Assembly: GCA_019155185.1 (NCBI GenBank)
Contig: CM032797.1
Span: forward strand, 8,480,881 to 8,544,880
Origin: Beaufortia kweichowensis
Taxonomy: Eukaryota; Chordata; Actinopteri; Cypriniformes; Gastromyzontidae
DNA: 64,000 bases
Direction of reading: 5' to 3'
The position numbers and the translations under genes were made by a program. Positions 13,291-26,200 of this stretch are shown one piece after another. The notes beneath the pieces are model-generated. The model was not told the DNA's origin. It searched no databases and saw only the letters and a program-made list of their open reading frames with translations. Each line of letters starts with the position of its first letter. Within the stretch, counting starts at the first letter, position 1.

Positions 13291-13712
13291 CTTGTGTCAC
13301 TGTTCCACAGGAGGAACACTTTATTTCACTATTCACTTTTATATTTCATTGTTGAATTCTAATCTAATCATGAGAAAATATATTGATGGTATTGATGGCT
13401 TGATATTAAGACTCAAGAATAAATATTTGACAAAAAATGTGATAAATTATTTAAAAAAATAACACAAAATAAAAAAATATATTTAAAAATGTAAAATGTC
13501 TTAAATAAAAAAAATTGTTAGGTTCAAAAATAAAAAAATGAAATATGTCAAATAAAATTTTTAAGTTTGTTAATGCAAATATGAATAAATAAATAACAAA
13601 TAAATAACAAATAATAAAAAGATTTTAAAAAATTGATAAAATATCTAAAAATTAAATATCTAAAAACGTTCAAATTCATGTTTATGCTGTGCAGTGACAG
13701 TTATTAGGTTAA
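13291..13712 (+). mobile_element. TTAA MITE family, copy 3 (expanded interior)
   Basis: It shares TTCCACAGGAGGAACA, TTGAATTCTAATCTAATCAT and the right end GCAGTGACAGTTATTAGGTTAA with the other copies. The A/T-rich interior (AAATAAATAAC repeats) is longer than usual, about 420 bp overall. Confidence 0.65.
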
Positions 13713-13959
13713 GAGAAGGAAATTACATGCGTTATGCATGTAAGAAAAAAGTTGTGTTTGAGAGATAACATCTGCATTGAATTGCCCATACTATTCTAAA
13801 TACAGGCCATGTTTGGTCATGTTTGGTCGAGTCATAAGCTGAAAGCAAAACCTGTCAAAAAAGCTTACTGATTCTTTTGCTAATAATTTATCCTCTTGTG
13901 GAAAAAAAGCAATTTGTCATGATCTGTAGTATTTCATGTACACGTGTGCATCTGACATA

Positions 13960-14095
13960 CATGTTTATCCAAAGCAATTCACAATGCATTTAAGTTAAAC
14001 ATCTGTCAGTATGCATATTATCTTAGAATCAAAAGCATGGCCTTGGTGTTGCTAAGCACCATGTTCTACCAGCTGAGCTACAAAAACCATTTGCT
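13960..14095 (-). mobile_element. SINE-like element, inverted and decayed
   Basis: On the minus strand it reads AGCTCAGCTGGTAGAACATG, then GTGCTTAGCAACACCAAGGCC, a tRNA-like head, and later GAATTGCTTTGGATAAA, the tail block of the element at 10885-11035. Confidence 0.5.
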
Positions 14096-15392
14096 AGTGA
14101 TTTACTATTGCTTTAAGATTTAAATCTCAAAGAGGCTTTGCAATGCTACTCATACTTTTTACTCTTTAATGACATGAAGTCACTCTCCAGAAGTCTTTGA
14201 CATTTCACCTTGGCATCTTCTACTCTCCTTCTGATCTACTGGATCTAAACATACAGTACAGTGCAAACGCACATCCCCGCCTGGCCGCAAAGATGCGGTT
14301 ATCACCACAAATCCCCACTGAGCCCCCTGCTACCCGCGAACCAAGGCCCAATCCGATCCCAGCTCTAATTGGGCGTTGTGATACAATGGAGCGATTTCAG
14401 GGACGTTTTCATGCCCTGATGCCATCTACTGCCCCCCGAGGAGAACCCGCAAGAGTCAGAAACGCTTTCCCCGCTTGTCTTATTCATACCAAACCCAATC
14501 AGCCGAATCAGTCAACAAATTATCCGATCAGAACACATGGCTGAGCGCCTCTTCTGCAAACTGACTCGAGGAAATGGACAAAGACCAGACATCACGTCAC
14601 AGATAAGGAGCCACAAGCGTGGTGCAAAAAACACATCTTGTGCATAGTGTGGCCGAGCGCAGCGTGAGACGAGAGCGACTCAGACTTACGTGATTACAGT
14701 GGACTGTAAAGCAGAGATGAGACTGTTAGCGCTTCTCTCATCTCCCCTTTACTTCCCCTTCTTCATCCCTCCTTCACGCTCTGAAAATTCGCCCTCAGGA
14801 CACATCTTTATGGACTCAGACACGCATTTCATGTGTTTATCGCGTCACACGCTGAAAACCATAGATGTATAACCTTATGGGATTTGACGAAACCAAGGAA
14901 TACAAATATGAATTATGGGAAGGTTCTTTTATTTTTATTAAGTGCTCAAGAAAGTGAATTTATTCAAATAAAAACATCTTAATTGTTGTAGTTTACAGGC
15001 AAGTCCTGTTCAAAACCAATTTGCAGTCTTCATAAACATCAAACAAATTTGCAAGACGTCAGGCAACTAATTCTTTTACGCTTCCTTTACTCTAAAATGG
15101 CTTCCAGCAGAGGCTAAGTTGAGTTTACAGGATGCATCCCAAACCGTGGCGTTTTATTGCCATTATAGTTTTCAAGAGCAAATATGCATCAGTCCTAATT
15201 GCCTGTTGATCCTGACACTGCATGATTCCATAATGCATAGCTAAAGCACTAAATGAGCTTTATGCTTAGATGAGAACTACTACTCTTAATAAATGGGCTT
15301 TATGGTCTGCTGAAAGCACACAGTAAGTGTTTTGGTGCCACTGCAGAGCATTTTAAAAACAAGGCCAGCTAAGGGCAGCGAGGTGAGGAGAG

Positions 15393-15551
<159 letters not shown>

Positions 15552-16259
15552 ATTAGCCCTTAAAGTTGAAGACAAAGCTGTCACCTTCGAGTTTTCCCAT
15601 CTCCAGACGTCCTCTCCACCCTCAGCCTGATGAACCGCCGGGCGAGCGTATGTGACATGAATGCATATGTGCGTGCGAGACAGAAGCTGATGTGTATTCC
15701 TGTAAGCATGCATACGAGTCTCTTTCACGAGCTGGTCTGTGAGAGTGTAAATGCCATGAGTGAGAGATGGAGACAAAGATATAAAGATGCAGAGACAGAT
15801 CGTTGACAATTACAAGTTCAGTGATTACAGTTGAGCTACAGAACAAGGCATATGCAGATAAATAGACAGTCTGTGGTCACTGTCGGACTGCTGAGAGCGA
15901 GACAAATACACACTTTCTACTTCACTCAGATACGTTTACGGCAATAGGAAGGAAATGCTTTGAAAAATTCGTGAGCTCATTACACATGTTTTTAGATTAA
16001 CAGGAAAAGATCAAATGCAAGTGCTATGGGATTAGACAGTTTTATATCCGTTGAAGCATATTTTCATATTTAAGATGCACAAGATCAGAAACCAATCACC
16101 GCTTTGATCAACAAAATGTTTAGGAGTTTGTACAACAGAATAATATAGCAATCCTAGTGTCAAAAGGTAAATTAAGTTAAGTACTATATGATGTGACACA
16201 TACAGAGTTGCACACACATGCACACAGAGCACACAAACAGACATACAAGCAGACACGTG

Positions 16260-16284
16260 CACACACACACACACACACACACAA
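16260..16284. repeat. (CA)n microsatellite
   Basis: About 12 CA units lie within a longer CACA-rich stretch (16195-16284). Confidence 0.9.
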
Positions 16285-17687
16285 AAGGAAACACACTCCT
16301 ATAAATAAAAATCAGTCTATTCTGGGACCACAGTTAAACTGTACATTTCTCTTTGTGTTTCCTTCACCCTTTCTCCTAACTGTCTCTTTGTCACCCATTT
16401 TCTCACACCGTCTGAAGACAAATTAGGGTGATTATCACTTAGTCCCTCTATTCTTAAACACCTTCCCCTTTTTCACCATCTCTGCCTTGTGCGTCTTCCC
16501 TCAATTCCGTTGTTTCCACTCATCTCGTCTCAATCTCTTCTGCTCTCATTCGGTAACCGCCTGAGACTCGGGGGAAATAAATTAGTAATATTTATGATGA
16601 AACCTTCCCCGTATCGTTGCTCCTCATCTCGTCTACACATAAAAAAGACACTGATCTTAACACAAGTACCTATGTAGTCATCCGTCAAACAATCTACCCA
16701 GCCATCCATCACACGGGCACAGTGAGCTCCTCTGCTCCTCTCCGCCAGCCAAAGCTGTAAAAAGTACATAAACCGACTTGACTCCCCCTGCACCTGAGTC
16801 TGCATGTATTACACCGAGGGACACATGAGCCCCTTCGCTCCCTCCAATATCCTTCAAGTGTAATTGCGATGTTCAAAACAGCTCCCAAAACGCATGTAAT
16901 TTGTTTGCTTTTATCTAAATCGGCTTTAAGATATGAGGAGATTTACCCAGCTCGGTTAACCTGAAAGTCTACCTGGGTGAGACTTTGATATATTTTGCGC
17001 ACAAGTGTTTTCTTTTGCTTTAAGATCGTCTCACCTTGGCTCACCCCGGTAAAAGCAACGTGAGAACAAAAAGGGCAGAGCTGCTGTTGGGAGAGAACCG
17101 GCTCTGTTTAGATCGTGCTAATGAAGTGCTGGTAACTGAGCCAAACCGGAGGAAATGTTTGATGTTACGTTCCCCCGTGCAAGCACAGTTAAACAGTTGG
17201 GGGTGTGGCAGTGGGAAGCAGTTAATAGAATAAGGCTCATTTGTAGGATACTCTTATAACCTACAGTAACTCTAGGTCCCCTAATGTGTCGTAATGGGCC
17301 AACACATTTTATTAACATATTTTGGGCGATTTTAAAGCTTTTTTGTTCAAATAAAGACTTTATTGGGAATCCAGGAGTTTAAGAAGTTGTGGAATGGGAT
17401 ATCTGCGTCAGAGGCATTCTACGACCAAATGCATCACCGTGTCACATGTGTCCTTTGATAGGTCCAGCCTTTGACCTATATATGATGTGACAACCTTTAA
17501 AAAACAACATGCCCCATGCAAAAAATTACCATGGTAAGCTATAAGAACTGTAAATTAAAAAAAAAATCATAAAACCAGATATACTTTAAGATGCACTTGG
17601 CAAAGTACAATGTAAGCCTTTGTTATAATATATTATGAATTCTATAAAGTATATAAAGTATATAAAGAAATAAAGTATATAAGTATA

Positions 17688-17735
17688 TACTTTGGATAAA
17701 AGCGTCAGCTAAATGCCTAAATGTAAATGTAAATA
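17688..17735 (+). mobile_element. SINE tail fragment
   Basis: ACTTTGGATAAAAGCGTCAG followed by CTAAATG and AAATGTAAATGTAAA is the common tail of the element type at 10885-11035. The head is missing. Confidence 0.5.
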
Positions 17736-18042
17736 CATCAAAAAATCTATATAAATTAAAGCAATGGTTAATCAAGACATACTTGAAGAATTTTTTAAAG
17801 AAAGTTTTTTATTTAATTTGTTAGTATTTATTTTAATACAGAAATTTGAGTAAAATTTGTTTATTCAAAAGGATAATAAAAGCTAAATAAATATTATAGT
17901 TTCTTTTAAATGGACAATCCTTGTATAAAAAACTAAATGGGCCTTACGGTAATGAGTACCTATAATGAGAACCAAAAAACCTTTGTATGGGGCATGCGTT
18001 GACATGATGTAAGAAGCAAACTCTTCTTCAAAATGTACTCAC

Positions 18043-18210
18043 TTTGTGTAAAATGTGGCGGGTTGTCATTGACGTCTGTCAGTCGCACAGTAATCGTTGT
18101 TGTTCCCGTCAGGCCTCCAAGATGACCGCCCATGTCTTTAGCTTGTAAAACCACCAGATACTGATCTTGTGCCTCTCTGTCCAGATCAGGCACCGCAGTA
18201 CGGAGGATAC
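18043..18210 (-). CDS. cdh24: cdh24-like coding exon 4: EC2, second part, and EC2-EC3 linker
   Basis: This 168-nt exon completes Gly629, encodes 630-684 and leaves one base of codon 685. The acceptor is CTTTTTCTCAG, then GTATCCTCC; the donor is CACAAA, then GTGAGT, a near-consensus site. It shows the LDRE calcium motif (638-641), the AKDMGG motif that in type II cadherins follows it in EC2, and the linker DVNDNPP (674-680). Length and phase match the equivalent exon of mammalian type II cadherins as I know them. Confidence 0.93.
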
Positions 18211-19061
18211 CTGAGAAAAAGAGAGATAAAGGACAAAAGCAATTCACTCACCTACTTCAGTCAAAACATGCGCACATATTTGCAAGTAAACTTGCAGAGC
18301 CGTGTACAGTCAGCAAAGGTCACCCTCACGAAACCTCCAAATTCAGACAAGAGACTACAAGGAGCTTTATTAAAATATCACGAGGAAGTTTAACTGTGGA
18401 TACACAGAATAGATAGCGAGAGACCTTTTAGAGCGCGCTGGCTGAGAATGCTAATTCCCTCTAATGAGCGAAAAAGAATGGCATGCAATGCATACAGGAC
18501 AGAATTAGGTTAATATCGTTGATTAGCATTCAAAAACCTCCAGGAGAAAAGGCTTCTCATTCATATCAGCGTGGGGTCCACAATGTCAACAAAATTAATT
18601 AGGTTTCATTAGACGGCCAAATGGAATCAAAACACGAAGGAAGTCCATTATCTAACAGACAGAGGCACAATACGCCAATGGCTACACAAACATCCACACA
18701 ATGGATCCGTGCGAGCAGTAAAATTCATCTTTCATTTTCTCTCTTTCTTTCTTTCTTTCTGCCTCATTCTAGTTGGCCAGTAATACACACAAATAGCCAT
18801 CATTCTCTTCTCGACCCTTCCACACACACACGTAAAAAGAACAGCCACACGGTACCCACTGTGTGCAGAATTGCCCTTACTCACTTCTGCCAATTTCATC
18901 CTACAGCACAAAGAAGTTGTAGTGATTTTTCAAATGACTACAGACCCACTGCAACCCTGAATAAAAGCCTCTCGCAGGCCTCCGGGTCACAGACCAGACC
19001 CTCCGACAGGAACAGAGGTAGAGTGCCGAACCCGGTTCCCCTGTGTCACTTAAGCCTACCA

Positions 19062-19738
19062 TTTAAAGGGACAGCGCACCTTATAATTCTGACATAAAAA
19101 ATCTCATCCTTATAGTTGCTACAAATTTGTATGATGTTTGTCTTTTTGTAGAACACAAAAGGTGATTTTTATATACCCCTTGTAGTCTGTTTGGAATATT
19201 TAATATGCTTAAATAGAAACTATGTTTAAATTAATAAGTCACCATTCAGTTACATTCAGACAATTTTATATGGAATAAAATTAGTGTCAATTTTATTTTA
19301 ATATTTTATCTTAATATTTTTTTTCATAATTTCATAATTTAAATTTTTATCATTTTAAGGCAGGAAAAAGATGATCAAAACATTTAAAAAATTATTCTAA
19401 AGGATATAATTCAGCTAAATAAATCAGCTTCAGGGTAACTTGCCATATAATGACATTCATGTTGACCTCAACTTCATAAATCACTTCACTTTAAGTATTG
19501 TAGTTCACATACATTATGCATTATAAGATAAGATAAGATAAGATACAGATCTTATAGATAAGATCTTGTAAGATACTTTTACAGTGTTTTTGATATTATG
19601 AACAGTCATGATATGGCAAGAGCTGCATAAAAAAATTCTACTTTTGTGCTTCAGGAACAAAATAACAGCATACGGTTTAGAAAGACATGAGAGTAAACAA
19701 TAACAGATTTTTCAGTTTTGGGTGAACTGTCCCTTTAA
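19062..19738. mobile_element. Angel-like ends around 0.6 kb of extra sequence
   Basis: The left end TTTAAAGGGACAGCGCACC and the right end TTTTGGGTGAACTGTCCCTTTAA are inverted. The arms (GTTTGTCTTTTTGTAGAACACAAAAGG on the left, AGAAAGACATGAGAGTAAAC on the right) are of the Angel type. The interior holds AT-rich sequence and a short (GATAA)n run (19524-19545), so either a longer relative or nested insertions. Confidence 0.55.
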
Positions 19739-20254
19739 TAGCAATAGTAAACCTGTGATAGGATCCCATTATAAAACACTTCCTTTGTTTTCCAGCCCTC
19801 AGAACTGCTATTTCGGTTTGTGTTTGCAGCATTTCCTAGAAGCACAGTGGCTGTATGAATATATTTCTGCCAAATCAGTCTGGATTAACATTGAAAAGAG
19901 GGAGGAAAGAAGAGACATGAAGGGATAACAGGGTGAGAGGGAACTCAGGGGACACGATCAGGGCTTTGAAGCAGGAGTGCATGGCTCTAATGGGCGATCA
20001 GGGACAGAGGCTGACCTCAAGACAGCGTAACACAAAACATTTTAATCTTCCTTTTTCTTACTGAAGCTAAATGCTCTTTTTGACACTTATGGCTAAAGGG
20101 CGCTGAAAAACTAAGTAGGGACTTCAAGTCATGTTCTCCATGGACAACTCTGAATAAAATGTTAAATTCTCATAGTGTTTCTATGATGAATATTTCAGAA
20201 TTCATACTGGTAGTAACTAAAAGGCTTTGTGGCTGCAGTCAAGCGACTAATGTT

Positions 20255-20400
20255 GTAGTCAAGACAAACTGATACCAAGACAAGAACAAGACCAAGACGA
20301 GAATGCATCAACAACAAGACCACGACTTTTAGGGTCCTAGACCAAGACCAAGGCAGGGTGAGACCAGAGAGTCAAAACCAACTCAGACCAGAACTTCTCA
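20255..20400. repeat. Degenerate CAAGAC/AAGACC imperfect repeat
   Basis: Repeated AAGAC, AAGACCAAGAC and CCAAGACCAAGGC motifs run through the stretch. Similar tracts occur inside fish repetitive elements; the family is not identified. Confidence 0.5.
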
Positions 20401-20492
20401 AGTTCAAATGAAAAACACACACAACCTTAACCCTAAAATGTCAATTGTGGTAATTTAGGATGAAGAAGGTGGAGGATCTTTCATTACGATTC

Positions 20493-20709
20493 TACACTCT
20501 AAAAAAGGATGTGTTATTTTTAACACATTTTTTTGTGTTATGCTGTTTAACACATAATGTGTCATTTTGTGGTAAATACATAAAAGGGACAACACATGTT
20601 GAGTTGAAAGTAACACAAGTTAAGTTAAAAGTAACACAAAATGTGTTGTTTTTAAATTAACACAAAGATGTGTCTAGTTATGTGTCTAGCTGTGTGTTTT
20701 TAGAGTGTA
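20493..20709. mobile_element. TA-flanked palindromic MITE with 13-bp perfect ends
   Basis: Ends TACACTCTAAAAA and TTTTTAGAGTGTA are perfect inverted repeats. The interior is built from AACACA/TGTGTT words (TGTGTTATTTTTAACACATT). A mariner-type TA target is inferred. Length 217 bp, no coding capacity. Confidence 0.7.
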
Positions 20710-21037
20710 TGAGAAAACAAATACAAACAAATACAGATTTTATTTAATACTTACTATCCAATTTATGCAAAAAAAGTGTTATTTGTGTTGGATATTTGTG
20801 CATTTTTGACACAATCCCTTATTCATTTCTGTCCTGAAACAGAATTTTGTTCTTATTTTGTTATTGAATAACGAGTAAAAGAGAAAGTTATCAAAGTCCA
20901 CCCTCGTAACATGTGACTAATCTTGGAAAAACCAGCAAAACTAGGATGATAAACAATGTGAAGAAGGTACAAGGCAGTGAGAAATGAGAATGAAAATGGT
21001 GAGATTTCAACAATTGCAAAACAAATGCAACACATAC

Positions 21038-21157
21038 CTGTCTGGGGATCCACTGAGAAGTGCGGCTGCCCTTGAACCAGCGTGTACACCAGCCGTGCGC
21101 TGTTCCCATACGTGGGATCGTCTGCGTCTGAAGCCGTCACCTGGATGATGGAGGTCC
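21038..21157 (-). CDS. cdh24: cdh24-like coding exon 3: EC2, first part
   Basis: This 120-nt exon starts and ends in phase 1. It completes Gly589 and encodes residues 590-628. The acceptor is CTCTCCGCCTCAG, then GGACCTCC; the donor is GACAG, then GTATGTG. The peptide TSIIQVTASDADDPTYGNSA has the DAD calcium motif (D599-A-D601) followed by the SVDPQTG turn. The neighbouring exons supply the missing codon bases exactly, so no exon is missing on either side. Confidence 0.93.
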
Positions 21158-22914
21158 CTGAGGCGGAGAGAGAGGCATAGAAACAGATAAGACAAGAAAA
21201 ACAATAAGGGATGATCAATACAGCACATACAAACATGGGAATACCAGGTCATAACAGGACAAGCACATTAAATGGAGAAAGCTTTATAAAGACTGACAGA
21301 TTCTCCTCATCATCATCTCTCTCTCTCTCTCTCGCTCTCTCTCTGAAGTAGAGAGACAAAAATAACATCCCCTTTTTTCCTCTCCACGGCTGCACACCTT
21401 CTCTCTTTCTCGCCTCTGTCTCACTTTACTTTTCTTCATCTCCTTCTCTAATTCCCTCTTGTTCCTTCTCTCAATCTCTCTGTCTGTTGCTGCGGCCCCA
21501 CTTGAATATGTCCCTTCCCATAATTCCCTTATGTACCGAATCTCTGCTTCATTGCTGACAGATACAGACTTTTTCTCCAACCAAATAAATCAAAGACGGC
21601 CATATTCATGTTAAGGACTTAAAAATATATATGTACAATGGAAAGCGAACTGCGTTTCCCATGGGGCATTCCTTCACAAGCTCACAGGGACACAGGGATT
21701 TGTGGGAGCAGCTGTTGCTGTTTTCTGACATCAAAGGCCTGACAGTGTCACAGAGAGAGCTTGTGGGTTGAAGGGAGGGTGTAGTCTGATTACAGATCTT
21801 TCACAGGTAGTTAAAAAGCAGCAGAAGGCAAATAGAAGATGGAAGGAGAAGAGAAAGAAAGAGATTTTCACAGTAAACGTATGATCTGATAGGCAGATCA
21901 AAAAGAGATGAGACGACTCGGTTGATGCAACATGCACCGGCTCAGAGAAATCTATTCATATTCAATTCGAGCGCAACTGAAAAACACGCCACAATTTAGA
22001 CTGATAATACATTCACACTAGTGGAATATTAGATTTGAATGGAGTTTAGTTTAGTTTACCCCAACAAAGGGTTCGCGTATTCAGATTCTGTGTGTCGGGG
22101 TCTAAACACAGAATATTTTGGTTGTGATCTTGTTTGCTGTTTGAAATTAATTAAACTTATTTCAGAAAAACATAATGGCACAGCTGAAGAGGGGTAATAT
22201 TTTGAACCGCTGCACACAAGACACAAAATCAATGAACGTAAGAGGTTACTCGCCAACTGAGCGTCATTAACATTTAAACACTGCAAATTATAGAGAGCAT
22301 TTTCTTGGCTTTTTATCTGACAGCGTATATGATGAATTTGGGGAATCAACATTTTTTCTATGCTTTGGCTTCGCCAGCGGTGTTGGTTTCATTTTACCTC
22401 ATTTACCTCATTTTAAATCACAGGAGGTAACATATGTTGCGGGTATAAAACGAGTGAGTTTCAGCCAACCTTAAACACTGACTTGATTTGAAAGTTTAAT
22501 GATATACGTTGCGGCATGAGCTAGTTTGAATTGTATTAGTGCAAAACTAATTTTTATTTTAATTTATATGAGATAAATAAGTTTATGCTATTGCATTAAA
22601 TGCTTAGACTTTCACAGCAAATACCTAAACTAAAATATTCAGTTTTGTGTTTATTTACATGCTGTAATACAATGCAGATATTTCACTGACTTTGTTATCG
22701 TTTTCACGTACAATCTGTTTATTCGTGTTATAAAACATTATCGCTTTAATGAGAAATCATTAAAAGTTGAACATCACTTGCATAACTCATGAGTTATCAC
22801 CCCCCAAGCCTAACCCTATGGGCTCATCGTGAATCCTTATCTTAAATTATGCAAATATTATTGGCATTAAAAAGAACAAGCCAGCAGGGATGTGCACATG
22901 TTTTCTTTCATTAC
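21158..22914 (-). other. cdh24-like intron 2 (1.8 kb)
   Basis: This short intron has a CT-rich tract around 21316-21345 and otherwise unique-looking sequence. No recognisable mobile element or exon was seen. Confidence 0.85.
21316..21345. repeat. CT-rich microsatellite
   Basis: Alternating CT with one CG interruption, in intron 2. Confidence 0.8.
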
Positions 22915-23209
22915 CTATGTTTGCCATCTCGGGGACTGTGGCACTGTAGGGTCCGTCCTCAAAGACAGGTGGGTTGTCGTTGATATCTTGCACTCTAATG
23001 ATAAACTGGGAGGAAGGCTCCAGGGCACGCTCTGTCTGACTGTCTGTTGCCGTGGCAATCAGCCGGTATTCGTCCTTTTCCTCCCTGTCCAAGGGCTTGG
23101 TAACATGGATGTTGCCTGTCTTCTCGTCAATCACGAAAACAGAACCCGCCCCCTCACCCCGCAGCACGTACTTAGTACGTCCATCACCTCTATCCATGTC
23201 GGTGTGAAG
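22915..23209 (-). CDS. cdh24: cdh24-like coding exon 2: most of EC1 and start of EC2
   Basis: This 295-nt exon encodes residues 491-588 plus one base. The acceptor is CTCCATCTCAG, then CTTCACACC; the donor is ATAG, then GTAATG. It begins LHTDMDRGDGRTKY and continues the EC1 fold after the IGR end of exon 1. Calcium-binding motifs are visible: the LDRE-type motif at 530-534 (LDREE) and the linker DINDNPP at 565-571. The PEM motif (583-585) opens EC2. GEGAG followed by VFVIDEKTGNIHVTK is the part that resembles cadherin-24 most closely. The longer open frame that runs past 22915 is read-through into the intron. Confidence 0.93.
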
Positions 23210-26200
23210 CTGAGATGGAGAAAGAGAAAGAAAGAGAGGTTGAGACAGAGGGATTTAAAAGACAGACAGTAAAAGACAAGGGCTAATGACTGAAAAAGAC
23301 CAATATTAAAGATTATATAATGCACAGAGGTCAATAGAGGAGAAATGACTTCTGTGAAAGGCTAATACAAACACATAGTGTATCAATCAGCCATTTGCAT
23401 CAATCAGAGAACAAACATGAGATCAATCTGGAAATATAGACCATTTTGATAGATGATGACTTTGGAGGCTCATTCACAGACAGTACAGATGGGCAGTAAT
23501 AATCACACAGCCTTGCGTGAAGCGCTCATACTCGGAGCATTGATTGAAGGTGGAGTCTTGTTATTGAATCAGTGGTAGACCACAGCTAAGGAGACTTCAT
23601 GCAGCGTGCCGTAATGGCACAAAGGCTGGGCTGCGTAGGGCGAGCGTGACGCTCGGAAGGAAGTGTGGCCAAAGCATCAGCATTCATCCTCATTACCTCG
23701 TCTACGTGGCCAGAATACGCCTGCTTAAAAAGACCCCATAACAGCAAAACTTTTACACAAGTGCCACACTGCAAGTTTGAAAAACAAATGAGAGCGTGTC
23801 TTACGTTCTTAGTCATCCGAGTGTGGAAAGGGCTAAGCATGTTTACTCGATGGTATCAAAATGGATAGTTCTGAATCAGAATATTCATTGGCTTTTACAG
23901 ACTAAATTTGGAGGCACGACGTGTGGTCGTGTCGCCGTGCGTCTCCAAAGAATTTCCTGTCACACAGTGGGCAGTGATGAGAGAAACTCGTTGGGGTTCT
24001 TTATTTCAAGCTTATTGAAACAAATTTGTCTTTATCTCTTTAGCCCTTAAAACACGAGACAACTATCGTGATATTGAATAGAACAATATTTGTATAAATG
24101 AGCTTAAAGTAAAGATTACATCACTGTTGGTTGCTAGTGAACATTATTAGTCAACTGTATGAGGCCTCAGATCACCTTCTGGTAGTCGCTTCATTGTTTC
24201 AATGCGCTTGAGATAAACTTGGTTGAACATTGTTACATCACTAACGCTCTCCGTCGCTCACATTGAAAATAAATGACTTTGGTTGTTTTGTCACTGCACA
24301 TCACATTCAGTGTGAACGCCCTTTAAACTGAGTTTTTGTCATAATCAGCCACAACTGCAACAAGAAACAAAAGGTTGATTTTTATTTCTGCTGCATTGTT
24401 CTGGCGAGACTTGTCATCAATGAAATCTCACTGGGCCAAAATCTTGCTGCACAAGATAATAAATGCAAAATGTGTTCTGATTGGCCATCCTGTCACACAG
24501 CATTTTTGCATTCGGTAAAGACAGAAAAATTGCTTGGTTAGGACACCGTGTCTGGAAGCTAGTGTAGTGGCAAAATCTGTTTTACTACAGAAATGCAGTA
24601 GGTCTAAAAATGCAGTAAAGTCTAAATAAAAAAAACCTTTATATTAAAGCTGCAATTATTTTTTGATAAAATTTTTTCCTCCTGTGGAGAATTACCTGAT
24701 TTATAAAACAATTGTAAATACTGTCATTTATGTCTATATTTTTTTTATATTACGTTGCATATATTTATTTATTAAAGCAGTCCAGAATTTTGCAAATATA
24801 TTTTTTATTATTCTATTTTATTTTATTATATTACTTTATTTTTTATTTATCTACCTTTTCCTTAATATACTTAATATGAATTTGAAATAAAATATACAAA
24901 AAAAAAAACTGCAATCAGCATTATCTGTGTTTGAAGAAACTTAAAATTGCAATTATCATTATGCAAATTTAAGTTAAATGACATCAAACAGGCATTTTCT
25001 GTCAAACAGTAACCGACATCTCAAATTATAAATCAACTTCAAACTATAAATCAACCCTTTTTTATTTAAAAGGTTATGGATTGCAGCTTTAAAAATTCAC
25101 ATTAAAGTTGTATTTACCCAGGATGTCTTCCATCCAAACACTGACCGCTCAATCCTGCTTTGCATCAGTGGGCAACCAGTGAAGAGCTACAGGGTTATAG
25201 CCTTTGAATATCCACACAGCTGCCAGCGCAGGTGTTTGAGAACTGTTGCTAGGATGGCAGATACCTATAAAGCCGTTGCCATGTTGGGACTCTGAAATTT
25301 CTTATTCCATCTATTAAATCAGCCTTGAGCTCGAGGTCAGTCAAGCCTGCCAGCAGTTTGTCGTTCCGAGCCCGGGGTTCTTAGTGAAGGGTCTTAATGA
25401 CCCGCCTTAACGACAGGGCTTAACGAGGCCCTTAATGAAGCTGCTGCTGTCATTAACGCCGGCGATAGTGGAATGATGAAAGAGAAGGAGAATGCCCTCT
25501 GTGGAGCAACAGGAAACAGAGGAGCATGTTCCTCTATCCATGGAATTGACCTGATCAACATGACCTCCACCAACACTTTAAGTGATTTACACATTCAATA
25601 ACACCAGCCTGGTGACTATACACAATGAACACACCACACACACACAAACACTCAAGGACAGATGCACGGCATGGTGCAAGGCCAGACACACCTCATTCTG
25701 TCTCAATAATGCCGTCAAACAAACACCTGACCACATGTGTGGGGAAAAAACAGGCCCAGTCGCACCAATTTTAGCCCTATCGAGATTAGAATATCAGCAC
25801 TAAATGAGGTATATCAACACAGCTGAAATGAGCTGACACGTCCATAAAGGATTCATCAGCGGGGCAATCGTTTCCAAAACAAGAAAGACATTTTAAAAAG
25901 CAACTCAATTATACATGAAACAGAAGCGCATCAAAAAAGGTCTTATTTGTTGAGTGACACCCAGATGACCATAATACGCATTCAAATTAGCCATGTAAAT
26001 TTCCCCAACATAATCTTTTTGCCAAGGACAACTCCACCCGGCTTTCTTTGTACACACTGGCATTATCCTCAGGCCCCTAAATCAACTAAATTACTTATAT
26101 TATAAAGTAATGTTCTTATACTCATATACTCAATTTCATATTTTTGCAATAACCATAAATCATGAACTGTGGGAAAAAATATTCTGTGTCAACCTCTAAA

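Larger units (their letters stand above)
18211..21037 (-). other. cdh24-like intron 3 (2.8 kb)
   Basis: The intron lies between the two EC2 exons. It contains an Angel-like element with internal extra sequence (19062-19738), a degenerate CAAGAC-type imperfect repeat (about 20255-20400) and a TA-flanked palindromic element (20493-20709). Nothing coding was seen. Confidence 0.85.

Noticed and set aside
18621..19097. 158-codon plus-strand frame
   Set aside because: Low-complexity Ser/His/Thr content, overlaps an Angel-like end, no domain and no splice logic.
22892..23272. 126-codon plus-strand frame over the EC1 exon
   Set aside because: It is the antisense shadow of the cadherin exon and has no recognisable domain.
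24663..24890. Hydrophobic 75-codon frame suggestive of membrane segments
   Set aside because: The DNA is simply T/A-rich, which gives Phe/Ile/Leu/Tyr codons.
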